Below the pieces are notes generated by a model. That model worked only from the letters and a program-made list of their open reading frames with translations, ran no database searches and had not been told where the DNA came from. From NCBI GenBank assembly GCA_049999725.1, contig JBNGIS010002231.1:1-60166 (forward strand): a stretch of DNA of 60,166 bases. Direction: 5' to 3'. Position numbers and translations under genes: made by a program. This document shows positions 21,286 through 31,939 of this stretch, piece after piece (position 1 is the stretch's first letter; each line of letters opens with the position of its first letter). Source of the stretch: Haplomitrium mnioides. Lineage: Eukaryota; Marchantiophyta; Haplomitriopsida; Calobryales.

Positions 21286-21408
21286 TGAATATATTTTTAA
21301 GTATATAGGGAAGAAAATTGAGTTTTTTTTGATAGATTTGTGAAACAAAAATCTATGTGTAGCTCATGGGAAGAAGTTGATTTCAAAAAAAAATTATTGA
21401 GTTACTTT
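21286..21408 (-). other. 5' leader of copia Z, outer part
   Basis: This segment joins 13,674 once copia P is removed. It is A/T-rich, with long T runs near the primer site as in the W leader. Confidence 0.6.
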
Positions 21409-21421
21409 CATGTTGATAACG
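21409..21421 (-). other. Primer-binding site of copia Z
   Basis: The minus strand reads CGTTATCAACATG directly after the 5' LTR, the same type as the P site. Confidence 0.6.
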
Positions 21422-21733
21422 TGTTGAATGTTAGGCCCATTAACTTATGCAACTCAAATGAAGAATGTGGAGACATATGATGTACAAGCATGTGCAATGA
21501 ATCATCAAGCTCTTCTTCTCCTTCTCTTCTCTCTCCTCAATGTCTCAATCTCATAATCATAATAATGTACAAAGGTAATAGAAATGTAATATGCTAATCA
21601 TAATAAAATACAAAGGTAATATGCTAATCATATAGGATTAGCACTAACCCTATTCTTAATCATAGAGTCTAATCACAAGTTAAAGACTAATGCTATATTA
21701 GCCTAATCATCTTACTAAATGTATTATAATAAA
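21422..21733 (-). repeat. 5' LTR of copia Z
   Basis: It is homologous to 696-999 from TGTTGAAT to CTTACTAAATG. The outer 25 or so bases, including the opening TG on the minus strand, are deleted, and the sequence passes into a gypsy LTR through an A run. A 30-bp stretch (AATAAAATACAAAGGTAATATGC type) is duplicated near 21,590-21,625. Confidence 0.75.
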
Positions 21734-22266
21734 AAAAACTCAAAGACCAATTCCAAATGAGTAAGACTTCATTGTAAACTCTAATAGAGTTCTTCAACCA
21801 AATGCCAATAAGGCAAGAAAAGCCACTACAAGATAACTTTAATATAGTTATTCAACTCAAGACCCAAGCTATGACCAAGAGTGCAAGCAAAAGCCAAGTA
21901 ACCAAAGAACTCAAGTGATTTAAGAGGAACTCCAGAATGAAGAGTGGGGCTATGAAGCCCTTCTATTTATTTGTACAAGAGAAGAAGGTGTCATCCCGCT
22001 TTCTTCACTTGCAAGTCACTTCTAATTTCAAACCTAAAAGTGGTCACTTACAAGTCACTTCCAATTTCAACCTTAAAGGTGATATTATCCTACTTCTCTA
22101 AAAGTAACTTCAAAGGCAAGTAATATTATCTCACTTTTAACCTAAAAGTAACTTCAAAAGCAAGTAATATTAAAATCATTTCAACCCTAAAAGTGACCTT
22201 CTACTTCTTCTTTCACTCCTCTCTATTTTCTTGTAAATAGCACAACATCATGCTTATCCTATTACA
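21734..22266 (-). repeat. 3' LTR of gypsy D, main part
   Basis: AACTCAAAGACC through to CCTATTACA is this family's LTR without its first bases, which remain at 688-695. It carries extra internal sequence compared with B. Confidence 0.78.
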
Positions 22267-23060
22267 TAAGCAAACTATAAGAATCAAGAGAATGTTCACC
22301 AAAATTAATAAAGAAATGAGAAAATCTAGTACTTGCTTGTTTGGAGTTGTTGTATGCAAACTCCACATCCAATAAGAAACTATCCCAATCTGTGTGATGA
22401 ACATTGATAAATGCTCAAAGCATATATGTCCTCCATAGTGTGATTTGTATGTTCAATTCGCCCATTTGTTTGAGGATGATAAGTCATAGACATAAATAGT
22501 TTGGTACTAAAAAGTGTAAACAACTCTCACCAAAACTTCATAGTGAATTGTGGATCTCTATAAGATATTAACACCTTTGCCATTCTATGATAACAGAGGA
22601 TTGAATCAAAGTAAATCTTTGCCAATTATAGAGCATCCACCGTCGATGCTAGATGAATTTGTTTGCTTAGCTTATCCACAAACACCACAATGGCAATATA
22701 CCCACAATGCATAGTTGGAAGAAAAGTGAAAAGATCTAAATCTACATGTTTTCAATGAGCAATAAGAATCAGTAGTAATTGAAGAAGGCCAGCTGGTTTT
22801 TGATTTGAAGCCTTGTTTCACTAACAACTTTCACAAGAACAAACAAAGCCACAAACATCCTGAGCTAGGTTTGGCTACCACTAAGTGCATTGAACCAACT
22901 TCATAGTCTTGTCTACTCTAAGATGCCTACAGATTGGAATATCACGTGCTTCTTGTAAGCAGGCCATTCAAAGTGCATCATCTTGTGGAGCATATATTTG
23001 ATGGTTTTGATAGAGAATACCATCTCGAATAGAAAAGGTATGACATTCACTATCTTTGAC
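22267..23060 (-). pseudogene. Integrase of gypsy D
   Basis: The minus strand shows the finger relic (QEAHDI region, about 22,920-22,960), AIVVFVDKLSKQIHLAST, then DWDSFLLDVEFAYNNSKQAST and RFSHFF, where the coding region ends and the LTR begins. Numerous stops and shifts. About 600 bp present in B (integrase tail, chromodomain, polypurine tract) are absent. Confidence 0.8.
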
Positions 23061-23169
23061 TGCCAAAAATACCCTAACAAGATTAAAGAAGTTTTTTCCT
23101 TATAACTTTTGTAGAAAGCCGTCATTGGTTGCTTTATCAAGATGTAATATACTAACATTTGCAACCTCT

Positions 23170-23640
23170 AATGTATTTAGTCGATGATCAAGTCTTCGTG
23201 AAAATGCATTAGGAATGGTATGGAACCTTCCCGGATTGTACTCCAACTTGATATCAAAGAGTTGTAGCTGATCTTTTCATCGATGATGACGACTTGTCAT
23301 ATGTTCCAAGTGAATTGGTTGTTGCAAGGGCTTGTGATCAGTGTGCAAAACTACACGATTTCTTAAAAGATAGTGTTTCCAAATCTTGGTAGTATAAACT
23401 ATCGCCAATTGCTCTCTATCCCTTGTAGAATAGTTTCTCTCCGTTGCATTTAGTCGGCGTGAGATGAAGGCAATTGGATGAAGTTCATAGTCTACTCCAA
23501 TAGTAAAATTATAGGCATCACAATCAACTATGCAATGTGCATTTGTGTCATGTGGTTGTAGAATTGGACGAGAAGACACTACTCAATTGATGTTCTTTGG
23601 TCGTCCATTGAAACTTTTGCCTCCTTGCCTAGTAGATCAG
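23170..23640 (-). pseudogene. RNase H of gypsy D
   Basis: CIVDCDAYNFTIG, HPIAFISRRLNATERNYSTRDREQLAIVY and HTDHKPLQQPIHLEHMTSRHHR are visible on the minus strand (best stretch 23,277-23,579), aligning with B at 2,932-3,425. A few codons are deleted in the active-site region and the frame ends early near 23,277. Confidence 0.85.
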
Positions 23641-23664
23641 TAAGCGGTACAGCAATATGAGCAT

Positions 23665-23934
23665 TGTAAAAGAACTCAAAGACCAAATCCAAATGAGTAA
23701 GAACTCATAGTGAATGAACTCTAATAGAGTTCTTCAACCAAATTACTAATAAGGCAAGAACTCTAAAATTTCTCACTTATAAGTCATTTCTAATTTAGAC
23801 CCTTAAAGCTCTCAAAGTAGCTTCAAAATCAAGTAATCTTATCTCAATTCAACCCTAAAAATAACCTTTTACCACTTCCTTCACCCCTCTTTATTTTCTT
23901 TTAAATAACACAACATCATACTTGTACTATTACA
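23665..23934 (-). repeat. Solo gypsy LTR inserted in D (270 bp)
   Basis: TGTAAAAGAACTC to CTATTACA, flanked by a perfect AGCAT duplication (23,660-23,664 and 23,935-23,939). It lies between the RNase H and reverse transcriptase of D. It is shorter than the 440-bp family LTR because of an internal deletion. This is the footprint of an insertion reduced by LTR-LTR recombination. Confidence 0.9.
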
Positions 23935-23939
23935 AGCAT

Positions 23940-24900
23940 AGTCCATATGAATCTACGATAAAAACTTGCTAGTCTGTTGAAAGCTTGAACATCCTTTGCA
24001 TTATTTGGTGTTGGCCACTTGGTAATAGCCTTAATTTTCTCTTCCTTTGAAGATCTTGATCCCATCTGCAGGTACTTTATGTCATAGGTAAGTCACCTCT
24101 TGCTTCTAAAACTCATACTTAGACTTCTTGCAATAAAGCTTCCAATTGTGTGGTCTTTGTAGAACTTCCTTAAGATGAACACAATGTTCAACTTCACTTT
24201 TACTAAAGATTACGATGTCATCCAAGAACACCAATACTAACTTATCCAATAACCCATTGAAAACTTGATCAATTTGATCCATAAATATCACTGAATCATT
24301 AGTAAGACCAAATATAAGAACCCTCTACTCAAAATGCTCATATCTTGTGCAACAAGTTGTCTTTAGCACTTGGCTTGATAATTTGCCAATAACAACTTCA
24401 AAGATCAAGTTTAGAGAAGAATTGTGCACCACTCAATTTGATCCAACAAATCATCAATACAAGTAGAGGATAGGCATTCTTCATTTTTTGATAGCTCAAG
24501 CCTCGATAATGAGTACAAAGACAAAATCCACCATCTTTCTTTGGTACAAAAAATATCGAAACTCCTTCAAGGTAGAGTACTATATTGAATGAAATCCTTC
24601 TCAAGAAGATCTGCCAAGGTCTTTTGAAGCTCCTCTAATTCTTGTGGAGATAACCGATATATAAGTCGATTATAATGAGTACTTCCTTGTATCAACTCAA
24701 TTGGAAAAGGCATTCCTTGATCATCTGGTAATACCTTTGGCAAATCCTCTAGAAACACATCCTCAAACTCCTTCAAAATATCATCTATCATTGAGGTAGA
24801 CGCAAATTTTCCTCCTTCCTTACTCAAGTCCATGATGAGCTTGATCCAAACAACAAAGACATGCAACTCTTGCTCCACTAAATTAATATGCTAAACTGAT
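23940..24900 (-). pseudogene. Reverse transcriptase of gypsy D
   Basis: Minus-strand blocks: [77 protein letters not shown] (both Asp of the LDD box intact) and NWKLYCKKSKYEF. Small deletions and stops break the frame at several places. It aligns with B at 3,430-4,500. Confidence 0.87.
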
Positions 24901-24959
24901 TTAGGCTTTTTCACCAAAGGTGTTGAACACCCCAAAAAAAATTTTTTATCTTGTAAGAT

Positions 24960-25290
24960 AACTTGAGTTTGTTTTTTTGCCTAATTAACTTGAGCAGATC
25001 AATCTTAAAGCCAAAGCAACCCTAAAATAATATTATATTGTACATGTGTAATAATAAATTGTATAGATTCCGTGTACTCTTTTCCTATCCTTAGAAGGAA
25101 TGGCTTACGAGAGCAAAACACATCATGTTTTTGGCCATCGGCCAAAGCCACAATACTCTCTTTGATAGGCATAAATTTTGCTTTGATTATCTTAGCAAAA
25201 CATAGTGTCATAACATTTTCAGAACTCCTACTATCCACCAACATTCTACAAGAATGCTCTTCAATCATACCATCAAGATAAAACAAAGTA
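24960..25290 (-). pseudogene. Aspartic protease of gypsy D
   Basis: CRMLVDSRSSENVMTLCFAK carries the active site, with Arg (AGG) for the Gly of D-S-G. FLLRIGKEYTES and YNIILGLLWL follow. Loss of that Gly should abolish activity. Confidence 0.82.
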
Positions 25291-25999
25291 CCTCAAATTC
25301 TTGTTGAGCTTTCAATTCCATTAGAGCTAGTGAAGTTTTGAGTATGTCATTCGAATGGTTGAAGATGTGACCTAGCTTCTAAAGTGGTAAGTAATAAGTT
25401 ATACTGCTCTGTCATGTGCATTGCTTCTTCTAGTTGAGCAAGCTCTCTCATTGTCACTTCCATTCTCGTACGAAGCTTCAATTATCAAACAAAGGTCTAG
25501 TGCTTCTTCTTAAGACTCTTACATCAAAAACTTGCATAATTGTTTCATGAAATTGTGCAACATTGCTTCTGACTATACCAAGTTGCTTCAATTCAACCAA
25601 TTAATCTCTTGCTATCTCTGAAGCATTTACAACCCCAAATCTTAAAATCACCACTTTTTTGAATTCACACTAAGCAACAGTAGGAGCAACAAATCCATGT
25701 TGTACTTGTTCTATTTGATACCTCTACCAAGTCTTTGCAACTCCTAATTGAATTGTCAAAAATAGGGTTCGTTGACCATCCTCTCTAATGTTTGTATCTT
25801 CAAAATATTGCTAACAATTGAATATGAAGTTCTCAAATGCATTAGAAACTGTCTTCCCAACATATACTCTTGGCGTTGTTGATCATCCACAACTCTCTTC
25901 TTCTCGCAAAGTTTCTCTTTCTTTCATTCTGACTTCCAAAAGGTGTGAGAGATGTTCAAGCACTTGTTGCATCACTTGAACCACCACTCCTTGATTTTT
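25291..25999 (-). pseudogene. Gag of gypsy D
   Basis: The minus strand begins NQGVVVQVMQQVLEHLSHLLEVRMKERE, matching B a few codons after its start, then a degraded capsid region with RMEVTMRELAQLEEAMHM near 25,440. No zinc knuckle could be recovered. Many stops. Confidence 0.75.
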
Positions 26000-26000
26000 T

Positions 26001-26393
26001 TTGTCTTTAGATACTCAAGTCCATAAGCTATCTTTAGCTTGGATTGGTCATTTCTCAATTTCTCAAGTTATTTCTCTCATTGCATATAAACTTGAGCTTC
26101 CTTCTCATATGAAGATTCATCTTGTATTCTATACATTTAAACTTATGCCTATTGTTTCTAGTCCATTTTCTTTTCTGAATCGTGTTCAAATTCCTCCTCT
26201 ATCTATTATTCTTGATGAATATGAAGAATATAAGGTTTATATAGGCAACATTCTCAAGTTCAATGTAATTTTTTTATGGAAAGGAGATCGACTTCATCAT
26301 GCTACTTAAGAGTCATGTTCTAACCTTGAGATTGCTCAAGAAGCTATTCAATTATTTGAAACTATTGGTTATAATGAGGATGTTATCGATTAG
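26001..26393 (+). pseudogene. Integrase tail and chromodomain of element E
   Basis: SLDTQVHKLSLAWIGHFSIS and LPSHMKIHLVFYTFKLMP give the integrase C-terminal region. ILDEYEEYKVYIGNIL then aligns with the start of the chromodomain. The middle of that domain, YKVLWKGYP in A, is reduced to VIFLWKGDRLHHAT with a 50-base internal deletion and a stop where Trp should be. The tail IAQEAIQLFE ends at TAG 26,391-26,393. Confidence 0.83.
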
Positions 26394-26406
26394 AAGGCGA
26401 AGATTA
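26394..26406 (+). other. Polypurine tract of element E
   Basis: AAGGCGAAGATTA lies between the stop codon and the LTR, at the same position as in A and B. Confidence 0.55.
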
Positions 26407-26897
26407 TGTAATAATAAAAGCACTGTGTTACATTATTCATAAGAAAATAGAGAGGAGTGAAGGAAGTGGTAGAGGGTCACTTTTAGGGCTGAAATATTTT
26501 TTAAGATTACTTGTTTTTGAAGTTACTTTTAAGGTTGAAGTGAGATAAGATTACTTGCCTTCGAAGTTACCTTAAGAGAAGTAGGATAAATCTCTTTTAG
26601 TTTTGAAATTGGAAGTGGCTTCTAAGTGAAGAAAGGAGGGTGACACCTTCTTCTCTTGTATAAATAGAAGGGCTTCATAGCCTCACTCTTCATTTTGGAG
26701 TTCCTCTCAAATCACTTGGGTTCTCTGGTTGCTTGGCTTTTGCTTGCACTCTTGGTCTTAGCTTGGGTCTTGAGTTGGACAACTCTATTAGAGTAATCTT
26801 GTAGTGGCTTTTCTTGTCTTATTGGCATTTGGTTGAAGAACTCTATTAGAGCTATGAGTTCTTACTCATTTGGAATTGGTCTTTAAGTTCTTTTACA
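26407..26897 (+). repeat. 3' LTR of element E (491 bp)
   Basis: TGTAATAATAAAAG to AGTTCTTTTACA. TATAAATA lies about 265 bp in. The AACTCTATTAGAG palindrome occurs twice, unlike the single copy in A. Confidence 0.87.
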
Positions 26898-26964
26898 TAT
26901 CCAATGACAATGAGAGGTAATTCTCTCCATCTATGGTCAATGGCTTGAAGCTGAGCTTTTTTAT
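26898..26964 (-). pseudogene. Gag N-terminus of copia W
   Basis: The minus strand reads KKLSFKPLTIDGENYLSLSLD, the copia gag N-terminal signature (compare MEKLNFKQLTIEGDNYLS in Z). The start codon is ATA instead of ATG (26,962-26,964). Confidence 0.75.
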
Positions 26965-29376
26965 GGTTCTATTATAGTTCAAAGATCAACAACTCAATGC
27001 TCAAGATATGAAATAGAAAATTTTGGAATTATAGAAAAATTTTGTTTTTGCTTCTAAAAATTGAATTGATCTCGTAGTTTCAATATTGAATATAGCTCAA
27101 ATGTGTTTTAGATGTGTTTCTTCCATGATACGGTTATTGTAGACAGGGTATAAACTTGTTTTTTGTTGCAATTTAACCTTTATTCATCAATCTCCAATCA
27201 TCAATTTGTAACTCTAGAGTGTCTCAACAACAAATGTATCTCATATCCATCTTCAACAAGGCTCAATTCAGCAATCTACTTCTGAATTCTATTTATTTTC
27301 TTCAAATTCTTCAATTGTATGTCTTCAATCTTCATATTCTTGCTTTAAAATGCCAATTTTTGTTGTGTGTTCTCAAAAGAGCAAGTATACACACCAATTT
27401 ATTTGATAAATGAGCCTTCCCTACTCACTTGTCTTCTCAAGTTTATAATTTCTTTGTTTTTCTCTTTGTGTTCACTCATTCTTCAATTTTGGGTTGTTTC
27501 TCCAACAATAGACTAAAATTACTCTTTGCAATAAGGCACTCTGGTCTCTTGCAATTTTAGATAATGGTGTATTGTGTTATCCTTCAAGAAATTCAATCTC
27601 TTGAATGCGATGCGTGACAGTTGTTAGACCATTGAACCAAGCCACATTTCTTTAGTGCTCGGCATTTCAAGTTTTTGTCAAGTAACTCTGTTTGAGTGTT
27701 CTTCTCTGGTTGAGGGCTTCATCGAGCTGCTCACTAGCTCCTTAAGAAGTCTCACAATTCTATATCTTCTTTCAAGTTCTTAAGTTTTAAGCTCTTCTTC
27801 GATTTTCTTCTTTGACTTATTGACAAACAGATCTTCTTTGAGCTGTTATCTTCTGCAATCTATGTTTTGTTTGATTTTCTGTTCTTTGATCTACTATTCT
27901 TTGATTTGTTGTTGTTCTTCTTTCTTTCAAGCAGTTATGGTCACTTGATCAGCTCTGCATTTTTGTGCAGATTTTCTTTCGATTGATAAGCACTTAGTCA
28001 ACTCTATGTGCACTTTCTGTGGGTAGGAATTCTTCAATGAAATGTTCTTTGTTTGCAGCGGCTTGGTACTTATTTTTCATTTATTAATTTAGTCAGATTT
28101 GTTTTTGTATGAAGTTGCTTCTCCTTCTGTGCAGATTTCTCGCTTCTTCAATGTTGTCTAATAGTGCATATTTCCATTTCAATATGTTGTTTGTTGTCAA
28201 CTTAGGGTTTGTATGATTTTTCTATTCAATTTGGCATTCTTTGCCAAGTTGTTTTGTTTCTTTCAAACAGATATTCTGCTATCCATCCTTTTTGAAAAAT
28301 CCCTGCATCGTCGATATTTTCTTTTCTTCAGTCTATGTTTTCTGAATGTCTGCCTTTTTGGTCTTAGGAGTAAGTATCTCCTACAACTGATCCATTAACT
28401 TTATTTCACTTCGTGAGTCCTTTTTCTTCAAGCTTCTTGGTGAACCCAAGGTCAAGCATAAGATTATGATTCAATAGACATGGCTAAGTATTCCTGCAAA
28501 TGAAAGTTTGAAATAAGTTTTGCTCACTATCATGCTTTGCTCTGAGTCCTAATGGTCACCGAGGTCAAGTGCAATCTCAATGTAGAAACCATGAGAATCA
28601 TGTGAAGAAGAATTTTGAGCATCCAAGATTGATGTCAATTAGTTGATGATAGCAGAGGAAGCCCTTCATAACTGAATCTTGTCACAACATCAACATTTTG
28701 AATTTCAAACCCCATAATGCATTTTTGTGTCTTTATTTACAGATGGGGAGATTTTCCTTCTAATCAGAAAGATTTGGGCTACATCCACATATAGTCGCTT
28801 AAATTCAACTTTAAGGTCCTTCAATTTCTTGAACAGCGTATTTCTTTTGCAAAGGCAGTCTTAAACATTGCCTCCTCCACATCTAGGACTACGACTGCCT
28901 CTTGTTTGACTAACTTCCTATTCAATGTTGTTCGGAAAAATCTTTGGCACATGCTATTCACATACACATTCTCTACCACACTTTTCACTAATGCTCTTCT
29001 ACACTATGTGGTCTAACAATTCCTAACTTTTTCACCAAAATGTCCAAGCTACCGAAAAACTTCTTGATGTATTCAACAAAAGTGTTGATAAAATCTGAAG
29101 TGATCACATCCAACTGATGGAAGTAAACAACATCAAATCCCTCCAACTTCATGCAAATCTAGAAAACACTCTATGAGAATATATATTGACCTTCTGTGAC
29201 AAGCAAGCAAAATGTTTTTTTATGTTTTATGTGTAAGAAAAAAATAACAATACAGATGGCAAACGGAAAGATAAAATATATAGGCGGAGCTCTATCATCT
29301 TAAGAGGAAGGGAAAAAATTTCAAATATATCTATATGGAAATTGTAAATAAAATTTCAAATTAAAAAAAAAATCTA
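26965..29376 (-). other. 5' leader of copia W
   Basis: No coding signal. T-rich on the plus strand, with many TTCTTTGA and TTCTTCAA repeats, especially 27,760-28,400. Long leaders are shared with Z, P and C3. Nothing else recognised in this 2.4 kb. Confidence 0.55.
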
Positions 29377-29390
29377 TCGTGCTGACAACG
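29377..29390 (-). other. Primer-binding site of copia W
   Basis: The plus strand TCGTGCTGACAACG directly precedes the LTR. It resembles tRNA-Ile positions 27-40, TCGTGCTAATAACG, with G at position 34 and one further change. Confidence 0.6.
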
Positions 29391-29617
29391 TGTTAGAAGG
29401 TAACTAGTTACAAACATGCAATCATTCCACCTCAAGGTATGTGCTTATTAACTCATACATCTCATCCAAGTATATATCACATTACATTTCTTCTCTACTC
29501 ATCTGAGCCTCATATGGCTACAACCATTTGTTCTTACAATGAGAGTAGTTTAGTGCTCTTATATTAAGAGTAGATTAGTGTACTATTAGCTAATCTAATA
29601 TACCTTATATCTTAACA
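29391..29617 (-). repeat. 5' LTR of copia W (227 bp)
   Basis: TGTTAGAAGG to TATCTTAACA, TG...CA on both strands. Its identity as an LTR rests on the adjacent primer site and the terminal inverted TGTT/AACA. No partner LTR is in the window. Confidence 0.6.
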
Positions 29618-30882
29618 CATTTAATCTTATATAACCAAATGATTTTGCTGTAATTACCAAAATGGTTGTTTAGTTTTAACAACTAATAAAAAAGTTTGTG
29701 TAATAGGTACCAACTTTAGCATACACCAACTTTGGTGAGCAATAATAAAAAATAGAGTAAAATACAAAACAAATATTATATAGAAATTTATTATTAAGTT
29801 TGAGTATTGAAAATGGTGATTACTAAACAAATAATATCACATAGCAAAAACATAGAAATGAAACAAATTAAAGTGAATTATCATCTTTAGAAGAGTAGAA
29901 GTGTACATGGTAAGTAAAGAGTAATAGAAGTTTCCAATATAAATACATATGGTAGAAGTAGAATTAATGAAAGATAGAAGGTTCTAATAATGTTTAATTT
30001 CTAGAAGATAAGTACACGTAGCAAAGTGAGTGGCCAAAAAAGAATAAAAGTATGAGTAGTTCAATTAGATAAGAATAGAAAAAGAAACCAATGAGGTTCT
30101 ATTATTTATATAAGAGATTTGGGTCAAAAAATGAAGTTTCTTGTTGTGCATATCTTACCTTTTGAGTTTGAAGTTTTTTGTTTTTTGTATTTGCATTAAA
30201 TTATATGTTTGTTGTATATATGTAGTGTTACAATTGTATGAAATTTTGGTCTTGGAATCTATAAAGATTGTGGATTACCTAACTTTGAAGTACTTAAACG
30301 TTTTTTGTAACAATGGAACTTCTACTTTTCATTAACTCCAAGAGAGTTAAACTCTCAATTTTTTACAAGTATAATGGATGTACTATTCTTTATAAATGAA
30401 AATAAGAAGTTTAACTTGATGTTATGTAAGGTAGTCAATGAAAAAAGAGCATTTTTACCTTACATAGCTACTCTATTAAATCCTTTTAATATTCAAATAT
30501 TTATGATTGACAAACACTTCTTTTGTTGATTCTTTGATTATAATTTTAGTGATGAATTTATGGTTTTTTGTGATAGAATCTAAACAATATGCTATCCAAC
30601 TAGTGATAAACTATAATGTAATATAGGAGTTTTTATTTTTTTAAAAGTAGTATTTGTTAGATAAATTTGAACCAAACTCATGTAGAATAGTTCAACTCCA
30701 AATATCATGTTTCTATTTGAGTAGCACTTAAGAAAATATAGTAAGATTTTCTTGCTCGCAAGTTTGGATCAAGGTTTTGTAATTCAATGTTTGCATCTAC
30801 TAAACCATTACATGCTCTCTATAATTAGAATGCTTATATATTTTTCTATATAAATTTTTTGTTGTAGAGTTGTGATAGTAAA
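29618..30882. other. Noncoding stretch, probable 5' LTR region of gypsy H
   Basis: No gene. Bases 29,890-30,120 resemble 39,945-40,145, including AATTAGATAAG, AGAAAAAGAAACCAATGAG and TTCTATTATT. TATTTATATAAGAG near 30,105 could be an LTR promoter. Its position just before the H gag relic suggests H's 5' LTR, but ends and primer site could not be fixed. Confidence 0.4.
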
Positions 30883-31760
30883 ATCATGGAGGCAAATTTA
30901 GGTACTCTAAAAGATGGAGCTTAGATGATAGTAAAGCTAGAAGAACTTCAAGTAGCACTCTTAAATAACCAACAAAAAAATTATTAGTAACAAAGATGGT
31001 AAAAATACAACTTTAGCAAGAATATAGAGAAGGGGGTTGAGAAACTTTGTTTAAAAATATGAGTACATCATGCAAGATAGAGTTTTCTATTGGAAGTTGC
31101 ATAGCGGACATTGTGAAAAGATGGATTTATCAAATAATTTGGCTAGAGAAATCAAACCTGCTGAAGATTGGAAAGATATTCACATGTAAATTTATCCAAA
31201 TAACTTTGATTCAGAGAATGGAGTCATTTGGCTATAATGGTGAGAATGACAAAAAATTCACGATGAGAAAAAAATTTATGAAGTTTTAAAAGGTAACTTA
31301 CTACAAAATTCTAAAGTAGCTCACTTTGTGTTCATGGTAAGAACTAAGATATGGGAGTTGAAGCAACAAGAAAGTGTTTCAAAACACATTGAGGAATTTT
31401 GAAATTTACAAGTGTATATTTAAGATTTGAGTTTAGTCGAAGCTCTTGACAAGTTCTTACAAATACTAAAAAGTAACTTTGGATGAGAAATTATGATGTA
31501 AACCTCAAAGATGTGAACAAAGCCACCTTATATGCTCAAAAAGTTGAATAGACGTTAGGGATTGTACAAACTAAAGAGAATATCAATAATGCTCTTGTGT
31601 ATATGAAACAAGAAAATTTTAGAAGAAGAGAGGATTTCAATCGTACATGTCACCAACAAGAAAGACCACCAAAAAATCAAGAAAAATATTTTAAATACTA
31701 TAATTGTAGTTATGACATATACATCGTACCAAACTGTTCAAGATTAAGATAAGATTGAGG
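30883..31760 (+). pseudogene. Gag of gypsy H
   Basis: The ATG at 30,886 gives MEANLGTLKDGA. Later, in shifted frames: MVRTKIWELKQQESVSKHIEEF, DLSLVEALDKFLQILKSNFG and VNKATLYAQKVE, the retrotransposon-gag pattern. There is a possible remnant of a Cys-rich knuckle near 31,690-31,730 (YYNCSYDIYIVPNC). Confidence 0.6.
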
Positions 31761-31939
31761 AACAAAGTTTCGATAACTAACCTCTTCAAATTGTCAATAA
31801 TGAAGAATGTTTAAAATGTTAGAGAAATGATTGGCACTAGTAAAGGAGCCTCGTGATTTTTTTGGAATAAAAAATGTGAAGGAACTGTGAAACAAGGTTG
31901 AATTAATCGTATGGAAAAACAATCGGAGGATTGATTGTT

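Larger units (their letters stand above)
696..21733 (-). mobile_element. Ty1/copia element Z, split by two later insertions
   Basis: Its left LTR is 696-999 and its right LTR about 21,422-21,733; the two share near-identical sequence from TGTTGAAT to CTTACTAAATG. A primer site directly abuts the right LTR, so the element reads on the minus strand: 5' LTR, long leader (21,408-21,286, then 13,674-10,901), gag, protease, integrase, reverse transcriptase, RNase H, 3' LTR. Gypsy B is inserted near the 3' end and copia P in the leader. Coding parts carry many stops and shifts, so it is non-autonomous now. Confidence 0.8.
21734..25999 (-). mobile_element. Ty3/gypsy chromovirus D, truncated at both ends of its coding part
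   Basis: It is the same family as B but more diverged. From right to left: gag (starting within a few codons of its N-terminus), protease, reverse transcriptase, RNase H, integrase core, then directly the 3' LTR. The chromodomain and polypurine tract are missing. The 5' LTR and primer site are missing too; at 25,999 it abuts the oppositely oriented element E. Confidence 0.82.
26000..26897 (+). mobile_element. Ty3/gypsy chromovirus, 3' end (element E)
   Basis: Plus-strand integrase tail, chromodomain, polypurine tract and LTR of the A/B family. The left end is an abrupt junction with the gag start of D. The right flank (TATCC) is inside copia W. Confidence 0.85.
26898..29617 (-). mobile_element. 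Ty1/copia element W, 5' end only
   Basis: Reading on the minus strand: LTR 29,617-29,391, primer site, about 2.4 kb of leader, then the first gag codons cut off at 26,898 by element E. The arrangement parallels Z and P. Confidence 0.7.

Noticed and set aside
29065-29340. Possible coding sequence near the copia W primer site
   Set aside because: A-rich leader sequence with stops in all frames.
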